From Actinomucor elegans (lineage: Eukaryota > Mucoromycota > Mucoromycetes > Mucorales > Mucoraceae), in assembly GCA_026027325.1 (NCBI GenBank), contig JAMSLZ010000020.1, positions 186,001 to 250,000 of the forward strand: 64,000 nucleotides of DNA, given 5' to 3'. Below the pieces are notes generated by a model. That model saw nothing but the letters and a program-made list of their open reading frames with translations. It was not told where the DNA came from and searched no databases. Below, piece after piece: positions 49,060-59,157 of the stretch; position 1 is the stretch's first letter, and every line of letters starts with the position of its first letter. The position numbers were made by a program, and so were the translations under genes.

Positions 49060-49845
49060 AAACATATCTTTTCATGTCTAAGTATTCAGGATCACTGAAA
49101 GTGTCGTGCTGCCCGCATTAAGCTGGCTAGGATATTCTTCTATCGTGAAAATTGGGCCCTGTAAAAACGTTTTTCGCAACTGCTTAATAACTTATAAAAA
49201 CCCTTGGCTGCAGCCGTATGCTGGTAAATTCTAGACACCATATAATCATACCAATAATCTACCATAGGAAAAATTTACGCAATAGTAATTCAGGCAGTTA
49301 AACTTGTGCTCTAGGGAGATAGAAGTGACCTTGATTAGTTGGGAAACCAGCCATAATACGCATTGCATCTCTTGAAAGACTGGTTTAGTACGTGCCGTTC
49401 ATAGTTGTGTTATTCCAACGTGCTTGTCTTCTAATATAGATTTCGTCAAAACTGTTTCATGTCAGGCGTTCTTACTGAAGATTTTCGAGCAGCATGTTTT
49501 TTTTTCAACAAAATTATTTTACAAACAGCAAATGCCTCGCTGACAGTATCCAAGTGGGTTGTATAGACTGTTTCCGTACTAGAATCCTCACCAGCCAACA
49601 AAAGATTGTAATCGAATCAGTCGGCAGAGCCCTCCATCGAGGGAAATTTCTCTCCATCAATATGCTATCTCCAGGACAAATAGCATCCAAGTGTCATAAA
49701 AGGACAAGCCTCAGCCTTTAAGTTTCGTAGACATGCAGAAAGCTCAATTCTTTCAAACTAGTTTGTTTTTCCTTGTCTCAAAACCAGAACATTCGGTGGG
49801 ACCCTCAAGATCAAATATTACTGTTTGCAAATTGGCAAAGTTAGC

Positions 49846-49880
<35 letters not shown>

Positions 49881-50240
49881 ATTCACCACAAAACAAACAG
49901 TAATGAGACAACAGAAAAGCAGCTGAGTTTCTCAATTCGCAATGATTAGACTTGGAAAATTAATAGCTGGCAACTTTAGCTGGATCATCTTCGTTGGTAT
50001 ATCCAGTAGTAAGAGTTCCCAACCCACGATTCTAAAATCCTGCGCGGTAGATTCTTTCATTATCCAACTTTATGTTGTCTAGCACCTGAATACGTATGTT
50101 GCAAGGGTAAAGATAATTGTTAACATCAGTCATTTTTTGCTGCTGGTGCAAATCGACAACTGCAGCAAAGTAAGACATAGTCGTACTATACTTGATTTGT
50201 TTTCTCCTATTGTTTTTACATTTGCTGCCTACAGCATACT
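49060..50240 (-). mobile_element. Decayed Crypton-like element (Ndc10-type tyrosine recombinase remains)
   Basis: Reading the minus strand across frameshifts and stops, a consistent series of protein fragments appears in order: YFAAVVDLHQQQ, RGLGTLTTGYTNEDD, LRNSAAFLLSHYCLFCGES, FDLEGPTECSGF, LRQGKTN, RIELSACLRNLKAEACPFMT, then RWNNTTMNGTY, SLSRDAMRIMAGFPTNQGHF, YLPRAQV and AAKGFYKLL. This matches, from my knowledge of the family, the Ndc10_II/Crypton proteins that occur in many copies in Mucoromycota genomes. The frame is broken several times, and a T tract at about 49850-49876 interrupts it. No intact recombinase can be made. Ends and target duplications are not visible. Confidence 0.7.
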
Positions 50241-51059
50241 AAATATAATGCAACAACATTAGCTTTTACGTAGTAGTGTTGACTGCGAGAAAAAAAACTA
50301 ATACATTCTTTAAGAAGCAAATGAAGTTTGTTCCCATAGACAGTATAGCGATCTTCTATAGGAACTATAGAAAAAGCTTGATTACATCAGATTATATGCT
50401 CCTTCTACTTGGATGCATAGTTTTCTTGGTGTTCTCAGACTTGCTATTTTGTGCCTCACGAGAAGTTGAGCCCTGACCCTCAATCATTTGGACATCGACA
50501 TTTCCAAAAGCAGAAGGATAGCTTTCAGAGTTTGAGCCTATTTTTCAAATAGATTTTTTTTTAAAAAAAAAAGCACCTCAAACTACTTGCTATTTAAGCT
50601 TCTGCTAATAGCATCACAAGAAAACAATTACTCGTCAATTTATTTGATTAATTACCAATCGGTAGTGTATTGCAAACATGTATGAATAATGCAACCTGTT
50701 TATGCTGTCTATTTTATAGGTATCATTTTATAAGCCAAAGACCATGCTCATGGTTTTTCTATAAAAAAAATCCTTCAAGTATATCTCCTATGAGTATTTT
50801 ATGGCCTTAGTATATACGGTATCTTCTACAGGGATGGTCTGAGAGACCTGTTGTCCATTACAACCATGTACAACAAGCGGAAGACGTGGTCTACGTTTGT
50901 TATTTCTCTCTCTAATTTAATTGGAAAATATAAGCGTACTGCTTCAAAGCGAAAAGCTTAATAATAGAAGGTCACTCAAATCCTACTAAACTTTATGATA
51001 ATGAAAAGAATATTTTTTCTACAAATATCGAGTTTATCTTATTTTTTAATATTGAGAAA
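50241..51059. other. Spacer between two decayed transposons
   Basis: No gene or clear repeat is supported. It may contain unrecognised flanks of either element. Confidence 0.35.
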
Positions 51060-52010
51060 GCCTACAATTCTTGGTTATTGCAGCTTGGTATCTTTTGGGT
51101 ATACTTTCCATTAAATTAACCAGAGTATCATTTCTTAGGTATCACCGTTCAACTTCAAGACATGGCTTTAGTTACTCAGTATTAGTAATGTACTGTGTGA
51201 CACTCTCAGTATGCCTTTCCAATGCTCCCCAAAGCTTCCCAATTAGATTTTAACCTGAAATTTTAACAGATCAGATGTCAAAATCTTGGATTAGATACAA
51301 GTTATTCTACCAAGCCACGTACTCCTCAGTATAACACAGGGCATTATCTTGTTGAAAAATAAAGGCCCTTAACTCTTCTTTTGGCAAGTTTGGTACCAAG
51401 TGTGGAATTCCTTGGCCAGCTAATTGATATATGTACCTTGATTTACCTTGCCATCAAGTTCATCTAAAGATCGAAAGCAACTCCAGACCATCACTGATCC
51501 ATTATCAAAGATATACACAGGTAACGTATGATTATTTTCAAATACTTCTTCTTTCTCTCTTATGCATCTGTTACAGCTATTATTACGTATTGTCATGAAT
51601 TTCGACTCATCTTTGGGCCAAGTCATTGATTTTTGTTGATCTTTTTTTTCTGGGATCCAATTCACTTTGTTGAGACACCATCATAACTTCTTTTCTTTGT
51701 GATGAGTCTCCATACCAGGCCTCTGAATAAGAGTAAATAAATAAAAGTCTATTGTGTTGATATACAAGCCAAATACCTTTTTATAAATACTAATGCCGAC
51801 ATCTTTCAAATATGAAAGAAAACGCCTGTACGATTTGAAAAGTTCTTTCCACAAGTTCTGACGCAAAGCTCGCTTAAAATATCTGACAGGTCCTTGAACC
51901 TTTTAATATAAACTTTGTTTACAATTTTAGTGATCATCAGCTTTGGTATATCCAAAATGAGGCCAATTTTTGCCTGAAATGGCAGTTTGGCGAGGCAACT
52001 AGCATACAAT
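51060..52010 (-). mobile_element. Decayed Tc1/mariner transposon
   Basis: Minus-strand fragments in order: LKDVGISIYKKVFGLYINTI (remnant of the DNA-binding part), KPDESKF-like WPKDESKFM with the first catalytic Asp, GSVMVWSCF, DGKVNQGTYIN, FIFQQDNALCYTEEYVAW with the second Asp, and NLIGKLWGALERH corresponding to the family's NPIENLWG block. These are in different frames with internal stops, and the third acidic residue appears replaced by Gly. The element is therefore dead. I did not find terminal inverted repeats or TA duplications. Confidence 0.75.
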
Positions 52011-52440
52011 CTTTAAAATGGGCGTGTCATCTAGACGGTACTATGCAATACCAAGATACAAGTTCTACATACATTTAAGATCTCGCCTTATCTAATCTAC
52101 ATTCAATAATAATACAATATTTAATATATTCCAAGCTGTGAAATATACATAAATAAACAAACTGCGCATTCAATGTAATCGAACTGCTATAGTTCTTTTT
52201 TGTGATATAAATCAACTTATATTCCATTCCATATAGCTTTTATAAAGTATTCAATATATTCATGTAGGCCAATAATCTGTCCTTTTTTTTAAACTTGAAA
52301 GCTCTTTGGGCTTCCCAGAAATATTGTTGATAATATTTTTAAGTAGTAGGATAGTTTATGTTATAGAAAGATGGAGTCATATAGAGAAGATCGTTTACAT
52401 GTTACTTTGTTTCAAAAAAAAAAGTCTTTAATAGAACTAG

Positions 52441-52700
52441 TAGCTCATTCTGAGCATGATGTTAGTCAAATGTGACATTTGGTCGATCTCGACCAAGAGA
52501 TCTAAAGATCTATAGATCTTTTTGAAAAGTTTTTATATAATTGACTTTTAAATATCAGTAATATCATGTGTACTTCTTAATTTAACCCTATAAGGGTTTT
52601 AAAGCTGAATGCAGCAACTTATTCTGAACGTGGCCTATTAATCAAATGTGCCATACTAATCAAATGTGACATTTGATCGAGATTAGTCAAGATCTTTTGT
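52441..52700 (+). repeat. Two tandem copies of the 170-bp-family monomer
   Basis: TAGCTCATTCTGAGCATG at 52441 and CAACTTATTCTGAACGTG at 52614 lie 173 bp apart. Each is followed by AAATGTGACATTTG and a GATC-rich end. The second copy has a short internal duplication of the ACTAATCAAATGTG block. Orientation A. Confidence 0.78.
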
Positions 52701-54727
52701 CTTGATCAAGGAATGTTAAAATGCCCAATTTCTTCAAAAAAAAACCTAAAGGAATCCCTCTTTAAGCCCAAAATGGCCCAACATTTGTATTATATTACTG
52801 AAACCCGACTATCTTCTCTCCAATCAACATGTACTCTCTTCAGAAAAGCAGCCTCTAGATTGGCTACCACAAGATCCAAACAGAATATAATGCACACTCT
52901 CTAAAAAACCTTTTATTATTCTCTATATTTTTTTTTCCTTGGTAACCAAAAAGAATTCAAAGTTTACTTCGACTCTCTTTGATCCTACTTGGATGAAAAA
53001 AAAAGAAATAGATTACTACACACCTATTATAATATTGATGATAAGTCTTTAATTCTTTAAGCCCAAATTTTCAAATCCAAATATAATTTTTTATTAACGA
53101 ATGAAGCGAAAAAAAAGTAGGTATTATTTGCACTATTAAGATGTCTAATTCTATAAAAAGATCTTTGCTGTACTTTTAGTGTATTAGCATTTGTATGTAT
53201 TAAAAAACAGATTAAAGGTCTAGTAGGTTCAAAAAAATTGGATTCTGAAGCGAGCTCTCAGGGGCACGCTATTCTATTTAAATGAGCGACACATAAAAAA
53301 GCAACAAGAAAATATATAGTTGAATTGGGTACTTTCGAATTACTTTCTTTTTTGGATGGACATGAAAGATATGTTAAGAGGTGAAGTATCTACTACAATT
53401 CATGTTTCTGAACTACTCAAAATATACATAAATACTTTCTTTTTGTTCTTGTATTATAAGCTAAAGAGAGAAAGGGGAGGCGAGTTGGCAAATTAAGGCG
53501 TGACACACTTAAAAAAAATCTGGTTTACTAGGGCCCACGCGAAATCGGGTCCCTTTATGAGAAACAAGTAATCAATCATGTATAGCTGGACTGTAAGAAA
53601 CAAAAGTTGGATTGCAAACCAGGTCTGTAAAAAAGTATTTTGGTACCGTCAAAACGGTACAAAGATATGTCCAATAAACTGATATAGATATATGCAGGAA
53701 GGAAATATGCAGATAAGCAAATGCATTGCAGCCCTTATAAAAAACTCGAAGAAACACTAGAAGGAAACTGTATCAGACAGGTACGCCAGCGTTATTGCCA
53801 TTACTAAACAAGTGCCTTATGTCCGTGATCATCTCTGCACTATCTCTGTAAAGCAATCTTGGTAATTTATGGGAATTGGTTCGCGGTCGTTCTTCATGTT
53901 AAAGATGAAAATGTCGATATGGCAAATCTATGTTGATTTATCCTTATTTTTCTGCATTAAGTGCTGGCATGCATTGTAAGAACGCCTGCGGAGATAGAAA
54001 GCTAATTTGACGTGCAGCGTTGTTCAATCGCTAGAACTATGACTAGTAGGGTGTATAGAAAGTGAATGGTAGGCTATCATTCACTTTATTTAAAGTGCTG
54101 TTGTTTCGATTGATTGCCAAAGACTTACATCTACTTTAATTCGCCTCACAACGATCAATCAAACTTTTCAATATGGAAAAAATACAATAGAAATATAATC
54201 ATACCCCTTTCAATGTGTGTAATGGAACTGCGTTATAGACTATACCTTTGATATCGCATTTATATAATCAAAAGAATGATATAAATGCACATTGTTACTA
54301 CTACTACTCCGTTGATTTCTTCACGTAATTTCTATTGCATGAACGAACATACAAATAAGTAATGGTTGGCCAAGTCAGTTCAGGATATAAAATTTTTAGT
54401 ATCAATTTTAACCCGCTTTTTGATAAAGAATGATTGTTGATACCGAGAAACATTATTAATAAAGTTTGCAAAGAATTTAATTGCACAATGAATGATGTAA
54501 ATATTATTTTATATTTATTCTGATACATGGATATCTCTACTTGATAAAAAAAAAGCCAATTATTCTGGTTTTTTTTTTAGAAATGCATGAAAAAAATCCA
54601 TTTAAAAAATACGAACTTTTCTTTGAAATATGCTTTATCTATAGTATCGATTTAATTACATTGATACTTTCCATAAAATAAAGCGGCGTTTGAAACCTTT
54701 AAAAGGACATAACCATTCATTTTTAAT

Positions 54728-55150
54728 GCCTCCAGATCTCTCGACAAATGTTAGTCAAATGTTGCATCTAGAAGAATGTTCCATGTTCAAAATAAGCTGT
54801 TCTGTGTGGTTAAACCATTGTCAAGTTGTGACTCACTGTATTTTATATTCACTAATAGCGAACAGTGATTGATTATATTTTCAAATGATCATGGTGACTC
54901 ATTTATAGATCTCTCAATTGATCTCGGCCAAATAGCATACCCAAAGAGTATATCATGTCCAGAAAACACGTCTGCATCTACCGAAACTACGGTTTCGTTG
55001 CAATACAACGCATATACTACAGTTACTAAGGATTAGTAGCGAATGATATACACTTTTAAATGGCCGTTTATTATAGATCTCTATATTGATCTCGGCCAAA
55101 TGTACTGAATGAATCCTTTTTTGTTCAAAATGAGCTTCTGCATCTGGTAA
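54728..55150 (-). repeat. Three tandem copies of the 170-bp-family monomer
   Basis: AGATCTCTC-type starts at 54734, 54907 and 55075 (173 and 168 bp apart). Each is followed by a GATCTCGGCCAAAT-type core and, 60-70 bp on, a CATGTTCA/AAATAAGC-type block. The halves between landmarks also align (AATAGCGAACAGTGATTG against AGTAGCGAATGATATA). This is the clearest array of the family in the window. Confidence 0.8.
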
Positions 55151-55479
55151 GCATTAGGATCTATTCAACTTTCTTTGTTATACCAATGCAATCGTTAGAT
55201 TACAATCTTCATCAGTTGAATGATCTTTGCTCCTTAAAAACCCTCGCATTACCTCAATATCACAAACCTGTTGTTCTTATCAGTTTAGTGATGTTTTACA
55301 TAATGCAACAAACAAGTAGTAGTAAAAAATAATAATAATTTATATATATACGTATATACTCTTTTTATAAGTTTAAAAAAATAAGAATATAATTATAAAA
55401 AAAAAGCGAGGTGGAATAAAACAAGTATGTAAAAAGGAAGTAAAGAAAAAAAAAGATATATCTATTAAGTGTTTATGAA

Positions 55480-58452
55480 TTATTTTTTGTTCAAGACTTG
55501 AGCAGCGTTAGAGCTTTGAACGGATGAGAAACGACGCATTTCCTTGGCATCCATCTTCTTGCCGCTGTTACCCATAAGCTTTTGAGCAAAGTTTTGGGGA
55601 CGTTCAAGAGACTTGAGAGAACGAGTACGGTTAGCGTAGTAACGGGCAGAAGAAGTACCAGAGATGGCAGAGGCACGACGAGATTGGCCGGCCATAGGAG
55701 TCTTGGAGTTCTTCAAGTCGTTCTTGGGTTCGAAGAGAGCACGCATACCGAACTTGATGAAATCCATAGGCAAGAACCAGATAATGTTCCAGATCCAGAC
55801 AATACCAGCCCCTAAAAAAAAAGCAAGAGTTAATAAACTGATTAAATATAATTTATAATAAAGACTTACAGTTCCAACCACAGCCTTCAATAGCAGTGAA
55901 GCTCCAGTTGGCATAGACAGCAATGAAAGTAGCAACAAGTTGAGCAACAACGAAAGCAATCATCAACATGACAGAGGGACGTTCAGAGAAGAAGAAACCA
56001 CGAGAACGGGTAACGAAGATCAAAGCTTGAGAGATAGTAGAAACTTGAAGGTAGATGATAGAATGGTAAATACCGTGGTTGACGTACTTTTCCTCAACAC
56101 CTTCGGGATTGGTGATGTGAGGAAGACTGAAGTGAGTTTCAAAGAAGGTAGTCTTGTAGACAACAGCAAAGAAAGCAACAGTAGAGGCGGTAAGGTAAAG
56201 ACCATAGATGATAGCATAGGTGAAAATTTCACGCAAGTTCCATGAATCAGGATAAGGAGAGGGCTTAACGCGATCAGTAGAGATAGTCATGATAGTACCA
56301 TCGTTAAGAATAGCAAGAATCAAGACCATGAAAGGAGGGAAATCGAATTTGAAAGCGAAACAGAGAATAGCAAAACCAATAACGACACGAATGGTAACGG
56401 AACAAGTATAGATAGAGTAGTTACGCATACGTTGGAAAATTTGACGAGAACCAATGATGGCTTCAATGATAACGGAAAGACCAGGTTCAGTCAAGACAAT
56501 ATCGGCAGCAGAACGGGCAGCATCAGTAGCATCAGCGACAGCAATACCAACGTTAGCCTTGGAAAGAGCAGGAGCATCGTTAACACCATCACCAGTCATG
56601 GCAGTCATATGACCCATAGCTTGAAGACGTTCGACAATTTCATACTTGTGTTCAGGGTAGACACCAGCGAAACCATCACATTGCAAGACCATTTCATCAA
56701 CATCAGCGTAACCAGAGCCAGCAGGAGGACCGTCCTTCAAGGTCTTGGAGAGGTACATGTTGTCACCCATACCGAGACGACGACCGGTTTCCTTACCAAT
56801 AGCGAGTTGATCACCAGTAATCATCTTGACAGAGACACCGAGGGCAATAGCACGATCAATGGTTTCCTTGGTATCAGATCTAGGAGGATCGTAAATGGGC
56901 AAGAGACCAATAAGACGGAAACCTAAACCTTCATCTTCAACACCGCCAGTGGGGACTTCATCAATAGCGACAGCAAGAGCACGGAGACCACGACGAGCAA
57001 ATTCATCAACATCATCGTTAAGAGCCTTGATTTGTTCTTCAGTCTTATCACGAGTACAGAGATCCAAAATAGTGTGAGACATACCCTTGGTGACACGCAA
57101 AACGGCACCATCAGACTTGCGCTTGTAGGTAATTTCAGTACGCTTAACAACAGGGTTGAAGGGCTTGAATTCCAATTCCTCGATACCATCACGAGCAAGC
57201 TTGGGATCAGGCAAAGAGTTGACAATACAGAAATCGATGGCATCTTGGTTTTCAGTACGAGAAGCGTAGGCAGACAATTGAATGATATCATCACCGTTGA
57301 AATCAGCATAGGTCTTGATGGTAGGCTTGTCGACAATAAGCTTGTTCAAAGTCAAAGTACCAGTCTTGTCGGAACACAAGATGGTGACAGCAGCCATTTC
57401 TTCAATAGCAGTGATACGGGTAACAATAGCCTTGTGTTCAGCCAATTGCTTAGCACCAATAGCGAGAGTAACAGACAAGACAGTAGGCATAGCAATGGGA
57501 ATACCACCAATGAGCAAGACAAGAATGTTATCAATACCAGTTCTGTACTTGTAGTGGAAAGCAGGGTACATGACAAGGATTTCGAGGACAATGAAGATAG
57601 AGATAGTACAGAGACAGAAGTTACCAATTTTGGCCAAAATGGTTTGCAAGTGACCAACATCGTCACCAGCATCACCAACAAGCTTGGCAGCACGACCAAA
57701 GAAAGTATTGGTACCAGTACCGATAACAATAGCCTCAGCTTCACCTTGCTTGACAGTAGAACCAGAAAAGACTTCATCACCAGCTTCCTTGGAAGCAGGA
57801 AGAGATTCACCAGTAAGAGCAGCTTGATCAATAGAAACAGAACCGTGAGCAGCAATAAGACGACCATCAGCGGGGACAACGTCACCGAGCTTGATGGAGA
57901 TGATATCACCGGGAACCAATTCAGCAGCTTCAAGAGTCTTCCATTCACCGCTACGTCTAACCTTACATTCAGGAGCAAGAGCAGCCATCAAAGCCTTGAC
58001 AGCGTTACCAGCTTGGCGTTCTTCCATGAAACCAATGGTGGCGTTAGCCAACAAGAGAAGGACGATACCAATGAAATCAGGATAATCGGGAGGGTTACCA
58101 TCACCGTTAGAAAGAGCAATGGATACGATGGCAGCAGCCTCCATGACCCAAGAAAGAGGATTCCACATGAAACCCAAGAATTGGAGAATGGGGTTCACTT
58201 CCTTGGTCTCAAGCTTGTTGCGGCCGAATTTTTCGATACGACGAGCAGCTTCTTCGGAGGTTAAACCATCAGATGAGGTTCTACACAAAATGGTTACGTT
58301 AGTAAAAGATGAAAATTTTTCTATTAATAAAAAAAAAAAAAACTAGACTACTGGATTGTAATTTGACTTGATCCCCGATAACAGTTTGAAACAAATTAAG
58401 GTACAGTCAAATCAAATCAAAGGGATAAAGGGATCCTTTTAGGAGTCCAGAG

Positions 58453-58489
<37 letters not shown>

Positions 58490-58657
58490 AGATACATACT
58501 GTAAAAGTTCAAAGATATCTGTAGGCTCCATAGTAGATAAATCAAACTTGTCTTTATCGTAGAGTTCCTCGACAGTCAAAGATGTAAGGTTGCCTGAGAT
58601 GTTGGCCTTGACAGTCTGCTCAGAGACAACCTCGTAGGTTTCGGTTTTCTCAGTCAT
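55480..58657 (-). CDS. PMA1: Plasma-membrane H+-transporting P-type ATPase
   Basis: Three exons (58657-58500, 58280-55870, 55811-55480) join in frame to 966 residues, normal for fungal P3A ATPases. It has TGES (209-212), the phosphorylated Asp357 in CSDKTGT, the nucleotide-domain block TKGMSH, the hinge MTGDGVND (about 614-621), paired membrane segments near 90-135 and 270-325 and six C-terminal ones. The basic tail after [16 protein letters not shown] holds several Ser/Thr and probably contains the autoinhibitory region. The pump exports protons and energises uptake carriers such as the permease in this window. KGMSH replaces the KGAP of yeast Pma1, suggesting a different fungal subgroup. 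Intron 1 contains a 34-bp A tract (plus strand). Confidence 0.96.
58453..58486. repeat. Homopolymer A tract in ATPase intron 1
   Basis: About 34 consecutive A on the plus strand, directly inside the donor end of intron 1 of the H+-ATPase gene. It is one of the longest homopolymers in the window. Confidence 0.85.
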
Positions 58658-58893
58658 TGGTTGATTAATTGAGTTTTTTTTTGAGTGATAGTGTGTATGT
58701 AATATAAAGAGGGAAGGTTAATTCAACTCTTTTTTTATTGCTTGATTTCCAAAAGGGAAAGGTTAAAAAACAAGAAAATGTAGGTTTTTTTTTTAAATAA
58801 AAAAAGTAGTTATTTTGAAAGAATGAATGGTTGGAGGTTGGTCAAAACGAAACAAGAAGAAGAAGAAGAAAAAAAATGGAATCCAAAGACGCG

Positions 58894-58901
58894 TATTTAT
58901 A
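58894..58901 (-). promoter_or_regulatory. Possible TATA element of the H+-ATPase gene
   Basis: The minus strand reads TATAAATA about 240 bp upstream of the start codon, within a pyrimidine-containing leader region. Position and sequence fit a fungal TATA box; there is no further support. Confidence 0.4.
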
Positions 58902-59131
58902 TTCATCTCAGCAGAGGAGGATAACCAATAATCAAAGTTTCCTTCCTTATCGAGCATAGGGTTCCCCTCACTCTATATGGGGATTTACAATACTACTGCT
59001 AGATGGTGCATTTAGTGAGTCGGCGATACAAATGTACCAATGATAACTTTTTTTTGTGGCCGCCCGCTTTTGCCCGCCATGTCAGTCATCTTTCCCGTTA
59101 TTTTGGTTGGTTACGGGCTATATACAAGAAG

Positions 59132-59157
59132 TATATATATATATATATATATATATA
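59132..59157. repeat. TA microsatellite
   Basis: Thirteen TA units in the region upstream of the H+-ATPase gene. Confidence 0.85.

Larger units (their letters stand above)
52011..55479. other. Gene-free AT-rich block with satellite clusters
   Basis: No gene is supported. It holds two tandem monomers at 52.4-52.7 kb and three at 54.7-55.15 kb. The last 150 bp are the 3' flank of the H+-ATPase gene. Confidence 0.5.

Noticed and set aside
49494..49721. 75-codon plus-strand frame (MFFFQQNYFTN...)
   Set aside because: The opposite strand reads as Crypton-like protein fragments in the expected order, which explains this stretch better.
57032..58264. 410-codon plus-strand frame opposite the H+-ATPase
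   Set aside because: It is the antisense shadow of the biased codon use in the ATPase gene; it has no independent protein features.
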